Positions 8,504 through 17,550 of a stretch of 64,000 bases of DNA are shown here, piece after piece. Position numbers and translations under genes: made by a program. Within the stretch, counting starts at the first letter, position 1; each line of letters opens with the position of its first letter. Origin of the DNA: JADGHX01 sp035760965. GTDB lineage: Bacteria; Pseudomonadota; Gammaproteobacteria; Steroidobacterales; Steroidobacteraceae. Location of the stretch: assembly GCA_035760965.1 (NCBI GenBank), contig DASTRY010000030.1, positions 62,001 through 126,000 on the forward strand, written 5' to 3'. The notes under the pieces were generated by a model that was not told where the DNA came from, did no database searches, and worked only from the letters and a program-made list of their open reading frames with translations.

Positions 8504-10834
8504 ATGAACACTCGTCGCTACCTGTTTCTGTTGGCCGTGCTCGTGCTGTGCGTTGCAAGCGACGCGTCCGAGCTCTCGGACCCCGTGCGCGCGGTCGATC
8601 CTTTCATCGGCACGAAGGGCAACGGCCACGTCTTTCCCGGCGCCGTCGTGCCGTTCGGCATGGTGCAGCTGAGCCCCGATACGCAGATCCGCAACTTCAA
8701 GGAAAGCTATCCGTGGGCGGCTGGCTATCAGTACGACGACACCACCATCCTCGGCTTCTCGCATACGCACTTCTCGGGTGCGGGCCATTCGGATCTGGGC
8801 GATGTCCTGGTGGTGCCTATTGCCGGCGAAGTGCGACTCGATCCGGGCGACATCGACAAGCCGTTATCCGGCTACCGCTCGCGCTTCAGTCACGACAGCG
8901 AAGGCGCGGAGCCGGGGTACTACGCCGTCACGCTCTCCGACTACGACGTCCATGCGGAGCTCACCGCGACGGCGCGCGTGGGCTTGCATCGCTACACGTT
9001 TCCGCCGGGCAAGCCTGCACACGTGCTGGTCGATCTGCGCTCGAGCATTTACGACTATCCCGGCAAAGTGCTCTGGTCGCGCGTGCGCATCCATCCGGAC
9101 GGAACCGTGACAGGCTATCGTGAGACACGCGGCTGGGCGCCGGGCCGGCAGCTCTACTTCGCGATGCGCTTCTCGCGCCCCATGACGGGTCATGCGCTCT
9201 ACAACCGGGAGACCTCGCCGCCCGCGTACGACCCGAAGTTCGCCCCTTGGTACGGACGCGACGATGTCGACTTCCGGGAGGGTCGCGGACTCGTTGCCGT
9301 GTTCGATTTCGGCGAGCTGCGCGCCGAGCCGCTGCTCGTGAAAGTGGCCCTTTCGCCGGTGAGCGAGGCGAACGCGCTCCGCAATCTCGAAGCCGAGGCG
9401 CCGGGTTGGGACTTCGATACGAAGCGTCAGGCCGCTGCAGCGGCGTGGCGCGAGGCGCTTTCCGTGCTCGACATCGAGGCCAGCGAGCCGGTGCGCCGGA
9501 TGCTCTACACCTCGCTGTATCACGCGTTCATGGCGCCGAGCCTCTTCATGGACGTCGACGGCTCGTATCGCGGCCCGGACCACGAAGTCCACCGGGCCGA
9601 GGGCTTCGCGTTCCATTCCACGTTTTCGCTGTGGGACACGTATCGCGCGCTCCATCCGCTCCTCACACTGCTGCGGCCCGCTTCGGACAACAACGACTTC
9701 GTTCGCTCGCTGATTTCGTCGTGGAAATACAGCCCGGATGGCCTGCTGCCCGTGTGGCAATTTCACGGCCAGGAAACGTGGACGATGATCGGCTATCACG
9801 CCGTGCCGGTGATTGCCGATGCGTACCTCAAAGGCATCCGCGACTACTCCGCGGCAGAGGCGCTCGAGGCGATGGTTGCGAGCGCGACGAATCCGCGCTA
9901 CGCCGGGCTCGATCAATACATGAAGCTCGGCTGGGTTGCATCGGATCGCGAGCGAGAAGGCGCATCCAAGACGCTCGAGTATGCGTACGACGACTGGACG
10001 ATCGCGCGCATGGCCGCGGCGCTGGGACGCAACGACATCGAAAAAACGTTCGCTGAGCGTGCCGGGTACTGGCGCAATGTGTTCGATCGCAAGACCGGCT
10101 TCATTCGCGCGCGCAAAGCAGACGGCACGTTCCGCGAGCCGTTCGATCCCGCCGCGGCGGGCTACTACGGCGACTACACCGAAGGCAACGCGTGGCAATA
10201 CACGTGGTACGCCCCGCAAGACACCGCGGGCCTGATTCGCGCGATGGGCGGTGAGCGCAAGTTCGTCGCCAAGCTCGACGCCCTCTTCGACGCGAAGGTC
10301 GATCCGAAGGCGTTCGCACACGTCGAGGACATCTCGGGCCTGATCGGCTACTACGCGCACGGGAACGAGCCGAGCCATCACATCGCGTATCTCTACGTCT
10401 ACGCCGGCCAGCCGTGGCGCACGCAGGAGCGGCTGGCGCAGATCGTCGAATCGCAGTATCAGCCGGTGCCCGACGGTCTTTCGGGCAACGACGATCTCGG
10501 GCAGATGTCCGCGTGGCTGCTGTTCACCGCGCTCGGCTTCTATCCGGTGACGCCGGCGTCCGGCGAGTACGTCATCGGCCGACCCTTCGTGGAACGCGCG
10601 ACACTGCGCTTACCGAACGGCAAGCGCTTCGTCATCGTGGCCGCCAATCTCTCGGACGAGAACCGCTATGTGGGCAGGGTGGAGCTGAACGGGAAGCCCC
10701 TCGCGCGATCGTTCGTTCGTCACGAGGAAATCATGGCCGGCGGCGAGCTGCGCTTCACGATGCAGGCGGTGCCGAACAAAAGCTGGGCGGTGAACGCTTC
10801 CGCGCGGCCCTACTCGATGTCCGCGCGGCACTGA
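8504..10834 (+). CDS. GH92 family glycoside hydrolase (exo-alpha-mannosidase)
   Basis: A 776-residue exported enzyme. A signal peptide (MNTRRYLFLLAVLVLCVAS) is followed by the family-92 N-terminal signature VDPFIGTKGNGHVFPGAVVPFG, which is why ATG 8504 is preferred to ATG 8468. Further family features include HTHFSGAG, FSLWDTYRALHPLLTL, WKYSPDGLLPVWQFHGQETW and the C-terminal SGNDDLGQMSAWLLFTALG, which holds the acidic catalytic-base region. GH92 enzymes are calcium-dependent inverting alpha-mannosidases cutting the ends of N-glycans or mannans. With the CE12 esterase upstream it suggests periplasmic or surface glycan trimming. Confidence 0.93.
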   Translation: MNTRRYLFLLAVLVLCVASDASELSDPVRAVDPFIGTKGNGHVFPGAVVPFGMVQLSPDTQIRNFKESYPWAAGYQYDDTTILGFSHTHFSGAGHSDLGDVLVVPIAGEVRLDPGDIDKPLSGYRSRFSHDSEGAEPGYYAVTLSDYDVHAELTATARVGLHRYTFPPGKPAHVLVDLRSSIYDYPGKVLWSRVRIHPDGTVTGYRETRGWAPGRQLYFAMRFSRPMTGHALYNRETSPPAYDPKFAPWYGRDDVDFREGRGLVAVFDFGELRAEPLLVKVALSPVSEANALRNLEAEAPGWDFDTKRQAAAAAWREALSVLDIEASEPVRRMLYTSLYHAFMAPSLFMDVDGSYRGPDHEVHRAEGFAFHSTFSLWDTYRALHPLLTLLRPASDNNDFVRSLISSWKYSPDGLLPVWQFHGQETWTMIGYHAVPVIADAYLKGIRDYSAAEALEAMVASATNPRYAGLDQYMKLGWVASDREREGASKTLEYAYDDWTIARMAAALGRNDIEKTFAERAGYWRNVFDRKTGFIRARKADGTFREPFDPAAAGYYGDYTEGNAWQYTWYAPQDTAGLIRAMGGERKFVAKLDALFDAKVDPKAFAHVEDISGLIGYYAHGNEPSHHIAYLYVYAGQPWRTQERLAQIVESQYQPVPDGLSGNDDLGQMSAWLLFTALGFYPVTPASGEYVIGRPFVERATLRLPNGKRFVIVAANLSDENRYVGRVELNGKPLARSFVRHEEIMAGGELRFTMQAVPNKSWAVNASARPYSMSARH

Positions 10835-10927
10835 GCCCGTGGGCGCTCATTCAATGGACACCGTAGTATTCCGGGTAGGAATTGCCGCTGCGCACCCCTA
10901 CGATTGCCCGGGATCACTACGGGCATC

Positions 10928-12304
10928 ATGTTTCACCGGCAGGCAAAACACCTCTCGCGATGGCTTCTCGGCATCGCGTGCTCCGCAGTCTCGGCCATCG
11001 CCCTCGGCGAAAGCGCCTCCGGCGCGATCAGTGCCGCGCCCGCGCCTCGGCAAAGCCAGCTGAGGTATGACTACGACTACCCGACGATCGGTTACAGCCA
11101 GACCGCGACTCACAACCGCATCGCGCGCCTGCAAGAGCGGCTGGATCGCGGCGAAGTAACCCTGCGATACGAGAAGCCGCGCGGCTATCTCGACTCGTTG
11201 CTGCGAGCGCTGGACATCGATCCGAGCTCGCAAGCGCTCGTGTTCTCGAAAACGAGCCTGCAGGTCAACGCGATCAATGCCGCCACGCCGCGCGCGCTGT
11301 ACTTCAACGAAGACACCTACGTCGCGTACGTGCAGGGAACGGGGCTCCTCGAGTTCAACACCTTCGATAGCAAGCTCGGCCCGGTGTTCTACACGATGAT
11401 CAACGAGCCCAACCAGCGCCACTTCGAGCGCGAGAACTCGCGCTGCCTCGCATGTCACGATACGTTCTCGATGCTCGGCGGCGGCGTGCCGCGCTTCCTC
11501 GTGATGTCCTCGTTCGTCGATGCCAACGGCCAGATGGTGACGAACGATACGTCCATCGAGACCACCGACGCGACGCCCATCGCCGAGCGCTGGGCGGGCT
11601 GGTACGTCACCGGGCGCAGCGGCACGCAAGCGCATCTCGGCAACATCATCTTCAAGCCCGGCGACGTGCGCGCGAACCAGGTGGTCGATCTCCCGGCCAT
11701 TCAGCGCACCAATCTCGATACGCTCGAAGGATTGCTCGATACGCGGCCCTACCCGACCGACAAGAGCGACATCGTGGCGCTGCTCGTGTTCGAGCATCAG
11801 ATCAACGTGGAGAACCTGGTGACGCGCGCGAACTTCAAGTCGCGCACGCTGATGGCTCGCGAGCACCAGGACGTCGCGACGCCGACGTGGGCCGAGCTGT
11901 CTCCGAAGATGCAGCGCATGCTCCGGCCCATGATGGACTCGATCGTGAATGCGCTCTTCTTCGTGAACGCCGCGCCGCTCATGGACACCGTCACGAGCTC
12001 GTCGGGCTTCGACCGGTGGTTCCAGTCGCGCGGCCCGCGCGATGCGCGCGGCCGCTCGCTGCGTAAGCTGGACCTGAAGACGCGCCTCTTCACGTACCCG
12101 CTGAGCTACATGGTGTACTCGGAAGGCTTCGAGGGCCTGCCCCCGAGCGCTCGCGACTACATCTACCGTCGCGTGCGGGATGTGCTCACGGGCGTCGACA
12201 CGAGCCCCGAGCTCGCGCATAGCGGCGCGGACGAGCGCAAGGCCGCTCTCGAGATCCTCACGGCGACCAAGCCGGAATTCGCGCGCCTCAAGTCCGGGGC
12301 TTGA
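10928..12304 (+). CDS. Exported protein with one c-type haem motif, unknown family
   Basis: A 458-residue protein with an N-terminal export signal (about residues 5-35). A single CXXCH haem-binding motif, CLACH, lies at about 173-177, following YTMINEPNQRHFERENSR and followed by DTFSMLGGGVPRFLVMSS. No second CXXCH is seen. The regions before and after are mixed alpha/beta with conserved-looking blocks (NEDTYVAYVQGTGLLEF, NIIFKPGD, LVFEHQINVENLVTRANFKSRT). I recognise it only as a type found annotated as hypothetical or cytochrome-like in environmental bacteria. ATG 10928 is used rather than an in-frame TTG at 10904. The 3' end overlaps the convergent M61 peptidase by 17 bases. Confidence 0.8.
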   Translation: MFHRQAKHLSRWLLGIACSAVSAIALGESASGAISAAPAPRQSQLRYDYDYPTIGYSQTATHNRIARLQERLDRGEVTLRYEKPRGYLDSLLRALDIDPSSQALVFSKTSLQVNAINAATPRALYFNEDTYVAYVQGTGLLEFNTFDSKLGPVFYTMINEPNQRHFERENSRCLACHDTFSMLGGGVPRFLVMSSFVDANGQMVTNDTSIETTDATPIAERWAGWYVTGRSGTQAHLGNIIFKPGDVRANQVVDLPAIQRTNLDTLEGLLDTRPYPTDKSDIVALLVFEHQINVENLVTRANFKSRTLMAREHQDVATPTWAELSPKMQRMLRPMMDSIVNALFFVNAAPLMDTVTSSSGFDRWFQSRGPRDARGRSLRKLDLKTRLFTYPLSYMVYSEGFEGLPPSARDYIYRRVRDVLTGVDTSPELAHSGADERKAALEILTATKPEFARLKSGA

Positions 12305-14207
12305 GGATCTGCGCGAGCCGATCTTCCGTGTCGCTCACGCGCTCGAGCTGCGGGTACCGGAGTCCATCGAAATACGGAACGCGCACCACCTTGTAGCGCT
12401 CCCCGTTCTTCACGATCAGCTCGAGCGGCGTGCTGCCGCCCTTCGCGCTCTTGATGGCGCTCTTCAGCACGTCCGCCTTGAAGGCTCGACCGTTCACCGC
12501 GACGATGGTGTCGCCCATCGAGAGACCCGCCTTGAACGCCGGGCCCTCCCAGCTCACTTCACTCAGCGATCCGGCTTCGCGCGTCGAGACTCGCACGCCG
12601 AGCGAGTGCGTGAGATCGATGTACTTGCGCAGCTCTTCGACTCCTTTCTGATACGCCGACGGCGTGTCCGTGAAAGTGATCTTCCAGCCGCCACGCGTGA
12701 GCCCGTCGAGCGGCGCACCCGGGCCGTGACCATCGAGGCGTGCGCGCAAGAAGCTCTTCCAGTCGTTCGGCGCGACGCCGTTCAGCGCGGCGACGACCGC
12801 GTCGAACGTGTAGGGCAGCGGCCCCACCGCCCCGTCCTGAATGCCGTAGAAGGCGCGCGCGAAGTCATCGAGCGAGCGCCTGCCGTTCGTGAGCTCGCGA
12901 ATGCGCGTGTCCACGTCGAGCCAGATGAGCTCGCCTTCGGCGTAGTACTCTTCCGTGCGCTGCCACGACACGAACGACAGCGGCCGGCGCGGCGTCACGA
13001 CCGGCTGATTCGTCGTATCCTGCAGATCGCGCCACACGCGCCCCGGCCGGTTGCGATCGAGATTCGCCGCGCTGAACGCGAGCTGGCCGCGCGCGAGGTC
13101 TTCGCTCCAGAGCCCCGAGCGAGTGGCGATGACGTGGCCGTAGTACTGCGTCAACCCCTCGTACACCCACAGCAGCTCGTTCTGCAGCGGCGTGTTGAAG
13201 TCGCGCACGTACTGGCCCAGCGGACGACGGAACTTGCCGTTCCAGGAGTGCGAGAACTCGTGCGCCAGCAGGTCGCGGTCGGGTGCGTTCTTGTCCCAGT
13301 CGGTGAAGTAGTCGGGCTCCTGCTGATTCTCGCTCGAGCGGTGATGCTCGAGCCCGATGGACCCGAAGGCCTCGCTCAGCGCGAGCAGGAAATCATAGTG
13401 CTCGTAGTGCTGCGAGCCGAAGAGCGCATACATCTCCTGCACGAGCTTGCGATGCGGCGCGAGCTGTTCCGGCTTGATCTCGAGATTCTCGGGCCGGTCG
13501 GCGACGATATCGAGAAAGACGGGCCGGCTCGCGCCCGGTGTCAGCTCGATGCGCTTGAAGTGCTTGCCGGCGAAGACGGGCGAATCGATCAGCATCTCGA
13601 GGGAGATCGGCTGGAAGCGGACCTGTGCGCCGCTGCGCTCGGCGACATCGAGCGCGCTGCCGAAATCCCACCCTTCCGGCAGGGTGAGCGACGGCGCGAA
13701 GGTGATGCGATTCGACCAGTGCCCGGCCGGGTAGAGCACGACGCTGTTCCACTGCAAGCCGACGATTTCCGGCGTCACGACCCTGCGACCCTGATCGCGC
13801 ACGAGCGGCGAGGCGTACTGGAAGCGCACCTCGATCTCTTTCACGCCCGTCGGCACGGTGAGATGAAACGCGAACACGTCCGCCGAATCGCGTGTCCATT
13901 CGATGCGCTTGCCGCCGCCGGTGATCGTGAGCCCGGCGAGCCCCGCGATGGTGCCGCGGGGTGCGTGATTTCCCGGCAGCCACTCGGGATAGAGCAGCGT
14001 GAGGGGCCCCGCCTGCACGGGCAGCCGCTCGGTCACGTTGAACACGCGATGATCGAGATCCGTGACGTCCACGGCGAGCTCGATGGTACCGGGGAACGGT
14101 GTGTTGCGCGCCGGAGCGCGCGCGGCCTGCACCGCGTGCGCGCTCACCAGCGCAAGAATGCCGATCGCTACGAATCCGCTCGCCTTGGTCCGGGTCACAC
14201 TGGCCAC
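12288..14207 (-). CDS. M61 family (glycyl aminopeptidase-like) metallopeptidase with PDZ domain
   Basis: A 639-residue exported zinc peptidase. A signal peptide covers about 1-29, and the N-terminal beta domain contains LLYPEWLPGNHAPRG and VFAFHLTVP. The zinc site is HEFSH (His316, Glu317, His320), with the third ligand Glu in WVYEGLTQYYGHV about 25-30 residues later. A PDZ domain occupies roughly 510-610, with GLSMGDTIVAVNGRAF. This N-domain/peptidase/PDZ order and length are standard for M61. It starts with GTG at 14207 (GGAG four bases upstream), only 19 bases after leuA, so it probably shares the leu transcript. Confidence 0.92.
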   Translation of the reverse strand: MASVTRTKASGFVAIGILALVSAHAVQAARAPARNTPFPGTIELAVDVTDLDHRVFNVTERLPVQAGPLTLLYPEWLPGNHAPRGTIAGLAGLTITGGGKRIEWTRDSADVFAFHLTVPTGVKEIEVRFQYASPLVRDQGRRVVTPEIVGLQWNSVVLYPAGHWSNRITFAPSLTLPEGWDFGSALDVAERSGAQVRFQPISLEMLIDSPVFAGKHFKRIELTPGASRPVFLDIVADRPENLEIKPEQLAPHRKLVQEMYALFGSQHYEHYDFLLALSEAFGSIGLEHHRSSENQQEPDYFTDWDKNAPDRDLLAHEFSHSWNGKFRRPLGQYVRDFNTPLQNELLWVYEGLTQYYGHVIATRSGLWSEDLARGQLAFSAANLDRNRPGRVWRDLQDTTNQPVVTPRRPLSFVSWQRTEEYYAEGELIWLDVDTRIRELTNGRRSLDDFARAFYGIQDGAVGPLPYTFDAVVAALNGVAPNDWKSFLRARLDGHGPGAPLDGLTRGGWKITFTDTPSAYQKGVEELRKYIDLTHSLGVRVSTREAGSLSEVSWEGPAFKAGLSMGDTIVAVNGRAFKADVLKSAIKSAKGGSTPLELIVKNGERYKVVRVPYFDGLRYPQLERVSDTEDRLAQILKPRT

Positions 14208-14226
14208 TCCAAAAAGGAGCGCATTA

Positions 14227-15930
14227 TCAGCCAGCGCGCGCCTCCGGCGCGACTACCTCCGACGCGTCGATGCCGAGCCTGCGCACGGCGCTCAACACGG
14301 CGAGCACGGATGCCGTGACGATGTTCGCGTGCCGGCCTGCGCCGAAGCGACTGCCCGCTGCGCCGTCCCGAGCGGCTTCCACGATGGCGAGCGCCGACGC
14401 GTCCGCACCGTGTCCGAGCGACCGCTCTTCGTAGCTGTCGACGCGCAGCTCGATCCCGAGCGCGTTCACGGTGGCCGCGATCGGGCCGTTGCCGATGCCG
14501 CGCAGCCGCCGACGTTGTCCGAAGAGTGTGACATCCAGCTCGATGCCCTGGCGTGCGCCGGACTCGAAGAGCGCATGGTCGTGGTAGACGATGGTCGCAT
14601 CCGGCGCGGCGCTTCCGCGCGCGACGAAATAAGTCTTCTCGAACAGCGCCCACAGCTCCGCCGCCGACATCTCCGTTTCGGATTGATCGACGTGCCGCTG
14701 CACGAGCGCGCTGAATTCCACCTGCATCCGGCGCGGCATCACGACGCCGTAGTCGCGTTCCAGGAGGTAGGCGATTCCGCCCTTGCCCGACTGACTGTTG
14801 ATGCGGATGACGCTGTCGTACGTGCGGCCGAGATCGGCCGGATCGATTGGCAGGTAAGGAACGTCCCATGGCGCATCCGGTCGTTGTGCCGCCATGCCCT
14901 TCTTGATCGCGTCCTGATGCGAGCCCGAGAACGCCGTGAACACGAGGTCGCCGACGTACGGGTGGCGCGGGTGGATCGGCAGCTTCGTCGCTTCCTCGAC
15001 GACGCGGGCGATGGCGTTGATGTCCGAGAAATCCAGGCCCGGGTCGATGCCCTGCGTGTAGAGGTTGAGAGCCAGCGTCACGAGGTCCACGTTGCCGCAG
15101 CGCTCGCCGTTGCCGAAGAGACAGCCTTCGACGCGCTGGGCGCCTGCGAGCAGAGCGAGCTCCGCCGCCGCCACGCCGGTGCCGCGATCGTTGTGAGGGT
15201 GTACGGAAATCGTCACGTGCTCGCGCTGGCTCAGGTGCGTGTGCATCCATTCGATCTGATCCGCGAACACGTTGGGCGTGGCGCATTCCACGGTCGTCGG
15301 CAGGTTGAGGATGATCGGCCGGCCCGGCCCAACGCCCCACGCGGCCATCGCCGTGTGGCACGCCTCGAGCGAGACTTCGAGCTCCGTCAGCGAGAACGTT
15401 TCGGGTGAGTACTCGAGCAGCCATTCGGTTTCGGGCTGCGCGTCGGTGAGCGATTTGATGAGACTCACGTGCCGCTCGATCAGCTGCATGACTTCCGCGA
15501 CGGAGAGGCCGAACACGACGCGGCGCCACGTCGGCGCGGTCGCGTTGTACACGTGAACGATCGCGCGACGCGCGCCGCGCAGGCTCTCGACAGTGCGCAC
15601 GATCAGCTCTTCGCGTGCCGGTGTGAGCACCATCGGTGTGACGTGCTCCGGAATGAGGTCCTCTTCGATGAGTGCGCGGACCGTCGCGAAGTCCGTCTCG
15701 GAGGCGGACGGAAATCCCACCTCGATGTGCTCGAGACCGACCGCGACGAGCGCCTGGAAGAAGCGCTTCTTGGTCTCGCGGTTCATCGGCTCGAAGAGCG
15801 CCTGATTGCCGTCGCGGAGATCGGTGCTGCACCAGAGGGGGGCCGCCGTGATCTGGCGTGATGGCCAGCGACGTTCGGGCAGATGGACGGGCGGAAACGG
15901 ACGGTATTTGACCGAGGGATCTCGCAGCAT
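14227..15930 (-). CDS. leuA: 2-isopropylmalate synthase
   Basis: A 567-residue cytosolic enzyme for the first committed step of leucine synthesis: acetyl-CoA plus 2-oxoisovalerate to 2-isopropylmalate. The catalytic TIM barrel shows WCSTDLRDGNQAL (metal-binding Arg-Asp), HPHNDRGTG and GNGERCGNVDL. The C-terminal third is the LeuA regulatory domain (about 430-550), the site of leucine feedback. The N terminus KYRPFPPVHLPERRWPSRQI marks the longer type-2 enzyme also common in actinobacteria. ATG 15930 is chosen over GTG 15945 because that GTG abuts the T-tract of an attenuator hairpin and has no room for a ribosome-binding site. It is preceded by a leucine-rich leader peptide gene and followed by the M61 gene. 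Confidence 0.95.
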   Translation of the reverse strand: MLRDPSVKYRPFPPVHLPERRWPSRQITAAPLWCSTDLRDGNQALFEPMNRETKKRFFQALVAVGLEHIEVGFPSASETDFATVRALIEEDLIPEHVTPMVLTPAREELIVRTVESLRGARRAIVHVYNATAPTWRRVVFGLSVAEVMQLIERHVSLIKSLTDAQPETEWLLEYSPETFSLTELEVSLEACHTAMAAWGVGPGRPIILNLPTTVECATPNVFADQIEWMHTHLSQREHVTISVHPHNDRGTGVAAAELALLAGAQRVEGCLFGNGERCGNVDLVTLALNLYTQGIDPGLDFSDINAIARVVEEATKLPIHPRHPYVGDLVFTAFSGSHQDAIKKGMAAQRPDAPWDVPYLPIDPADLGRTYDSVIRINSQSGKGGIAYLLERDYGVVMPRRMQVEFSALVQRHVDQSETEMSAAELWALFEKTYFVARGSAAPDATIVYHDHALFESGARQGIELDVTLFGQRRRLRGIGNGPIAATVNALGIELRVDSYEERSLGHGADASALAIVEAARDGAAGSRFGAGRHANIVTASVLAVLSAVRRLGIDASEVVAPEARAG

Positions 15931-15945
15931 GGGCTTCACTCGCAC

Positions 15946-16015
15946 AAAAAAGGGTTCTTCCGGCCTGGCGTTCGACCAGACCCGTGTTGTGTCCAGTCTT
16001 GTGAGCGCCGACTGG
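15946..16015 (-). promoter_or_regulatory. Candidate leuA transcription attenuator
   Basis: Between leader stop (16041) and leuA, read on the minus strand, come an inverted repeat CCAGTC/GACTGG (16015-16010 with 15998-15993), then GGTCTGG/CCAGGCC (15982-15976 with 15968-15962, 7-base loop). Ten bases on, CCC and six Ts (15951-15946) precede the leuA start region. The GGGT at 15983-15980 can also pair with ACCC at 15955-15952, putting a stem directly against the T-tract. ACCAG of the first arm can pair with CTGGT of the terminator arm, giving a possible antiterminator. Confidence 0.7.
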
Positions 16016-16040
16016 TAGCGCGTGGGGTGGTTATTGCGCC

Positions 16041-16127
16041 TCAGGGCGCAAGGAGAAGGAGCGCAAGAAGAGCACGCGCGAGCGCGCGGGCTGCAGAAGA
16101 ACCGGCAATGAGGCCGAAGCGATCCAT
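16041..16127 (-). CDS. Leucine-rich leader peptide of the leuA attenuator
   Basis: A 28-codon frame, MDRFGLIAGSSAARALARAL then LALLLLAP and TGA, lies 110 bases upstream of leuA on the same strand. Eight of 28 residues are leucine, six of them in the last nine codons. Those six are CTT or CTC, with four CTT, a codon otherwise unusual in this GC-rich sequence. Followed by hairpins and a T-tract before leuA, this is the arrangement of leu operon leader peptides in enterobacteria, where ribosome stalling at leucine codons lets transcription continue. Its function is inferred; the peptide, codons and hairpins are seen directly. Confidence 0.78.
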   Translation of the reverse strand: MDRFGLIAGSSAARALARALLALLLLAP

Positions 16128-16183
16128 GAACCGGACGCTAGCACAGCTTCCGCTGCGCTGAACAGCCCTGGCGCCAAGAACGA

Positions 16184-16208
16184 GAAGGGCCGCACGAAGC
16201 GGCCCTTC
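16184..16208 (-). terminator. Terminator after the PRC-barrel gene
   Basis: A perfect 10-bp stem, GAAGGGCCGC/GCGGCCCTTC with 5-base loop, lies about 50 bases past the PRC-barrel stop. On the minus strand it is followed by TCGTTCTTGG. It separates that gene from the leu leader. Confidence 0.7.
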
Positions 16209-16258
16209 CCTGCCTGCGATCGCGGGACTGCGCCAAGGAGCCCCGCGACAGCATCCCG

Positions 16259-16639
16259 TCAACGCAGCGCGTTGCCTTCCCAGTATCGCGGCGCCTTGTA
16301 GTAGTCGTACGTGCGATCGCGGATGGCGAGGCCATCGTCGCGCGTGAGCTCGTCGATCGAGCCTGCGGGTGCCGCCTGCAGCTGCTCCTTCGAGTAGCTC
16401 ACAACGTACGCGTTCTGGGTCTCGTCGTAATCCAGTGCCGACCACGGAATGGGATGGTACTTCTCGGCCATGCCGAGCAAGCCGCCGAACCCGACGACCG
16501 CGAACATGATGTTGTTCGAGAGCTTGTCGAGCACCACGTCCTCGATCTCGCCGATCTTCTTTCCCGTGGCGTCCTTGACGCTCGTGCCGATGACTTTCTT
16601 CGCGCGAATGGCTTTGGTGTGCCCCGATGCGGTGCCCAT
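16259..16639 (-). CDS. PRC-barrel domain protein
   Basis: A 126-residue soluble protein. Residues about 12-90 form a PRC barrel: KVIGTSVKDATGKKIGEIEDVVLDK, then NNIMFAVVGFGGLLGMAEKYHPIPWSAL. The C-terminal 35 residues (GSIDELTRDDGLAIRDRTYDYYKAPRYW) are a short tail common in stress-associated PRC proteins of proteobacteria. Such proteins bind partners or sense surface/stress cues; no specific role is assignable. ATG at 16639 has AGGAG nearby (CGAGGAGACCTTGC). Monocistronic, ended by a strong hairpin. Confidence 0.87.
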   Translation of the reverse strand: MGTASGHTKAIRAKKVIGTSVKDATGKKIGEIEDVVLDKLSNNIMFAVVGFGGLLGMAEKYHPIPWSALDYDETQNAYVVSYSKEQLQAAPAGSIDELTRDDGLAIRDRTYDYYKAPRYWEGNALR

Positions 16640-16756
16640 GCAAGGTCTCCTCGTACCGATTGATCTGCGTAATGAATGCAGACCCGGCGCGAGTGTTCCG
16701 CAGGAATTGCAGTGATTGCGCGTGCCGTCGAGGTCGCGCTTCGCGCGCCGACGCGC

Positions 16757-16791
16757 GACTCAGTCGTGGCGCGCGCCGTGACTCAGTCGTG
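16757..16791. repeat. Perfect 12-bp direct repeat at a gene end
   Basis: GACTCAGTCGTG occurs at 16757-16768 and again at 16780-16791, period 23. The second copy contains the stop codon and last codons of the secreted protein gene at 16783-17238; the first is a copy just beyond the stop. Confidence 0.8.
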
Positions 16792-17238
16792 CACCTTCGC
16801 CGACTGGATCGAGGTCTCGACCAGCGGCAGGAGCGCCGTGAGCTTCAGCAGAAAGCCGGCGATCGCCTGATCGCCCATCGAGCGCATCTCGTCGGGACGG
16901 GCGCAGATGCCGAGATCGTAGCGGGGAACCGCGAGCATCATGCGATACATGCCGGGCAGCGCCACGGCCCTCAGGTGCTCGGCGGAGAGCTCCATCACGG
17001 CGTCGTCGAACGTCGCGCGCGCCGTTTGCAGCTCGGCGGCGGTGAGCTCCGGGTGATCGCGGAAGCGCTGCTCGACGGACTGCTCCCATGCGGCGCGCGT
17101 GCGCGAGAAGCCGTCTTCCAGACGCTTCACCTCGGCGGTCAGCGCGGCGTCGCAGGCCGCCTTCGTGACCGTCCCCTGCTCGCCGTGCGCCGCTCCGGCG
17201 GCGACAAGACCTAGAACCAGAAGAGCTGCGCTTTTCAC
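16783..17238 (-). CDS. Small exported hypothetical protein
   Basis: A 151-residue protein starting at GTG 17238 with a clear signal peptide VKSAALLVLGLVAAGAAHG (about 1-19). The mature part is helical and charged (CDAALTAEVKRLEDGFSRTRAAWEQSVEQRF, then HPELTAAELQTARATFDDAVMEL), with two cysteines (in ACDAAL and GICARP) that could pair in the periplasm. The frame is open upstream to 17334, but the extension lacks any leader character. No family is recognised. It is divergent from the tannase-family gene and its 3' end overlaps a short direct repeat. Confidence 0.68.
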   Translation of the reverse strand: MKSAALLVLGLVAAGAAHGEQGTVTKAACDAALTAEVKRLEDGFSRTRAAWEQSVEQRFRDHPELTAAELQTARATFDDAVMELSAEHLRAVALPGMYRMMLAVPRYDLGICARPDEMRSMGDQAIAGFLLKLTALLPLVETSIQSAKVHD

Positions 17239-17550
17239 TGGGCTACCCGTGGTGAGTGAACGCGAGGATCGTGGCACATCCGCACGCCGGCCGCATGCGC
17301 CGCGCGCCGGGCGCCCATTCCCTAGCCGAGCCACTCAGAGCGCCGCCATCCGTCGCCCATGTCTTGCGCTGTGCGCGCGCCGGCGCTCCATCCCGATGCG
17401 CACACGTTCCTCGCGCCGCGGCCGTCAGCAACGCTTACCCATCGCGACGGCGCTCGAGTCCGCACGATGAACCGTGCGCGCCGCAGCCGGCAGCCAAGCG
17501 TGCAGACGTCTATGCTCGCACCAATCAGGGGCGTCGGCGCACGGTCTCAA
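17239..17550. other. Divergent intergenic region, no gene seen
   Basis: About 310 bases between two divergent start codons (GTG 17238 leftward and ATG 17551 rightward). Short open stretches exist but have no start or ribosome-binding-site support. It must hold both promoters; no convincing -35/-10 pair or operator could be picked. Confidence 0.45.

Noticed and set aside
12180..14318. 712-codon plus-strand frame opposite the M61 gene
   Set aside because: Antisense to a complete HEXXH-PDZ peptidase; composition typical of a complementary-strand shadow.
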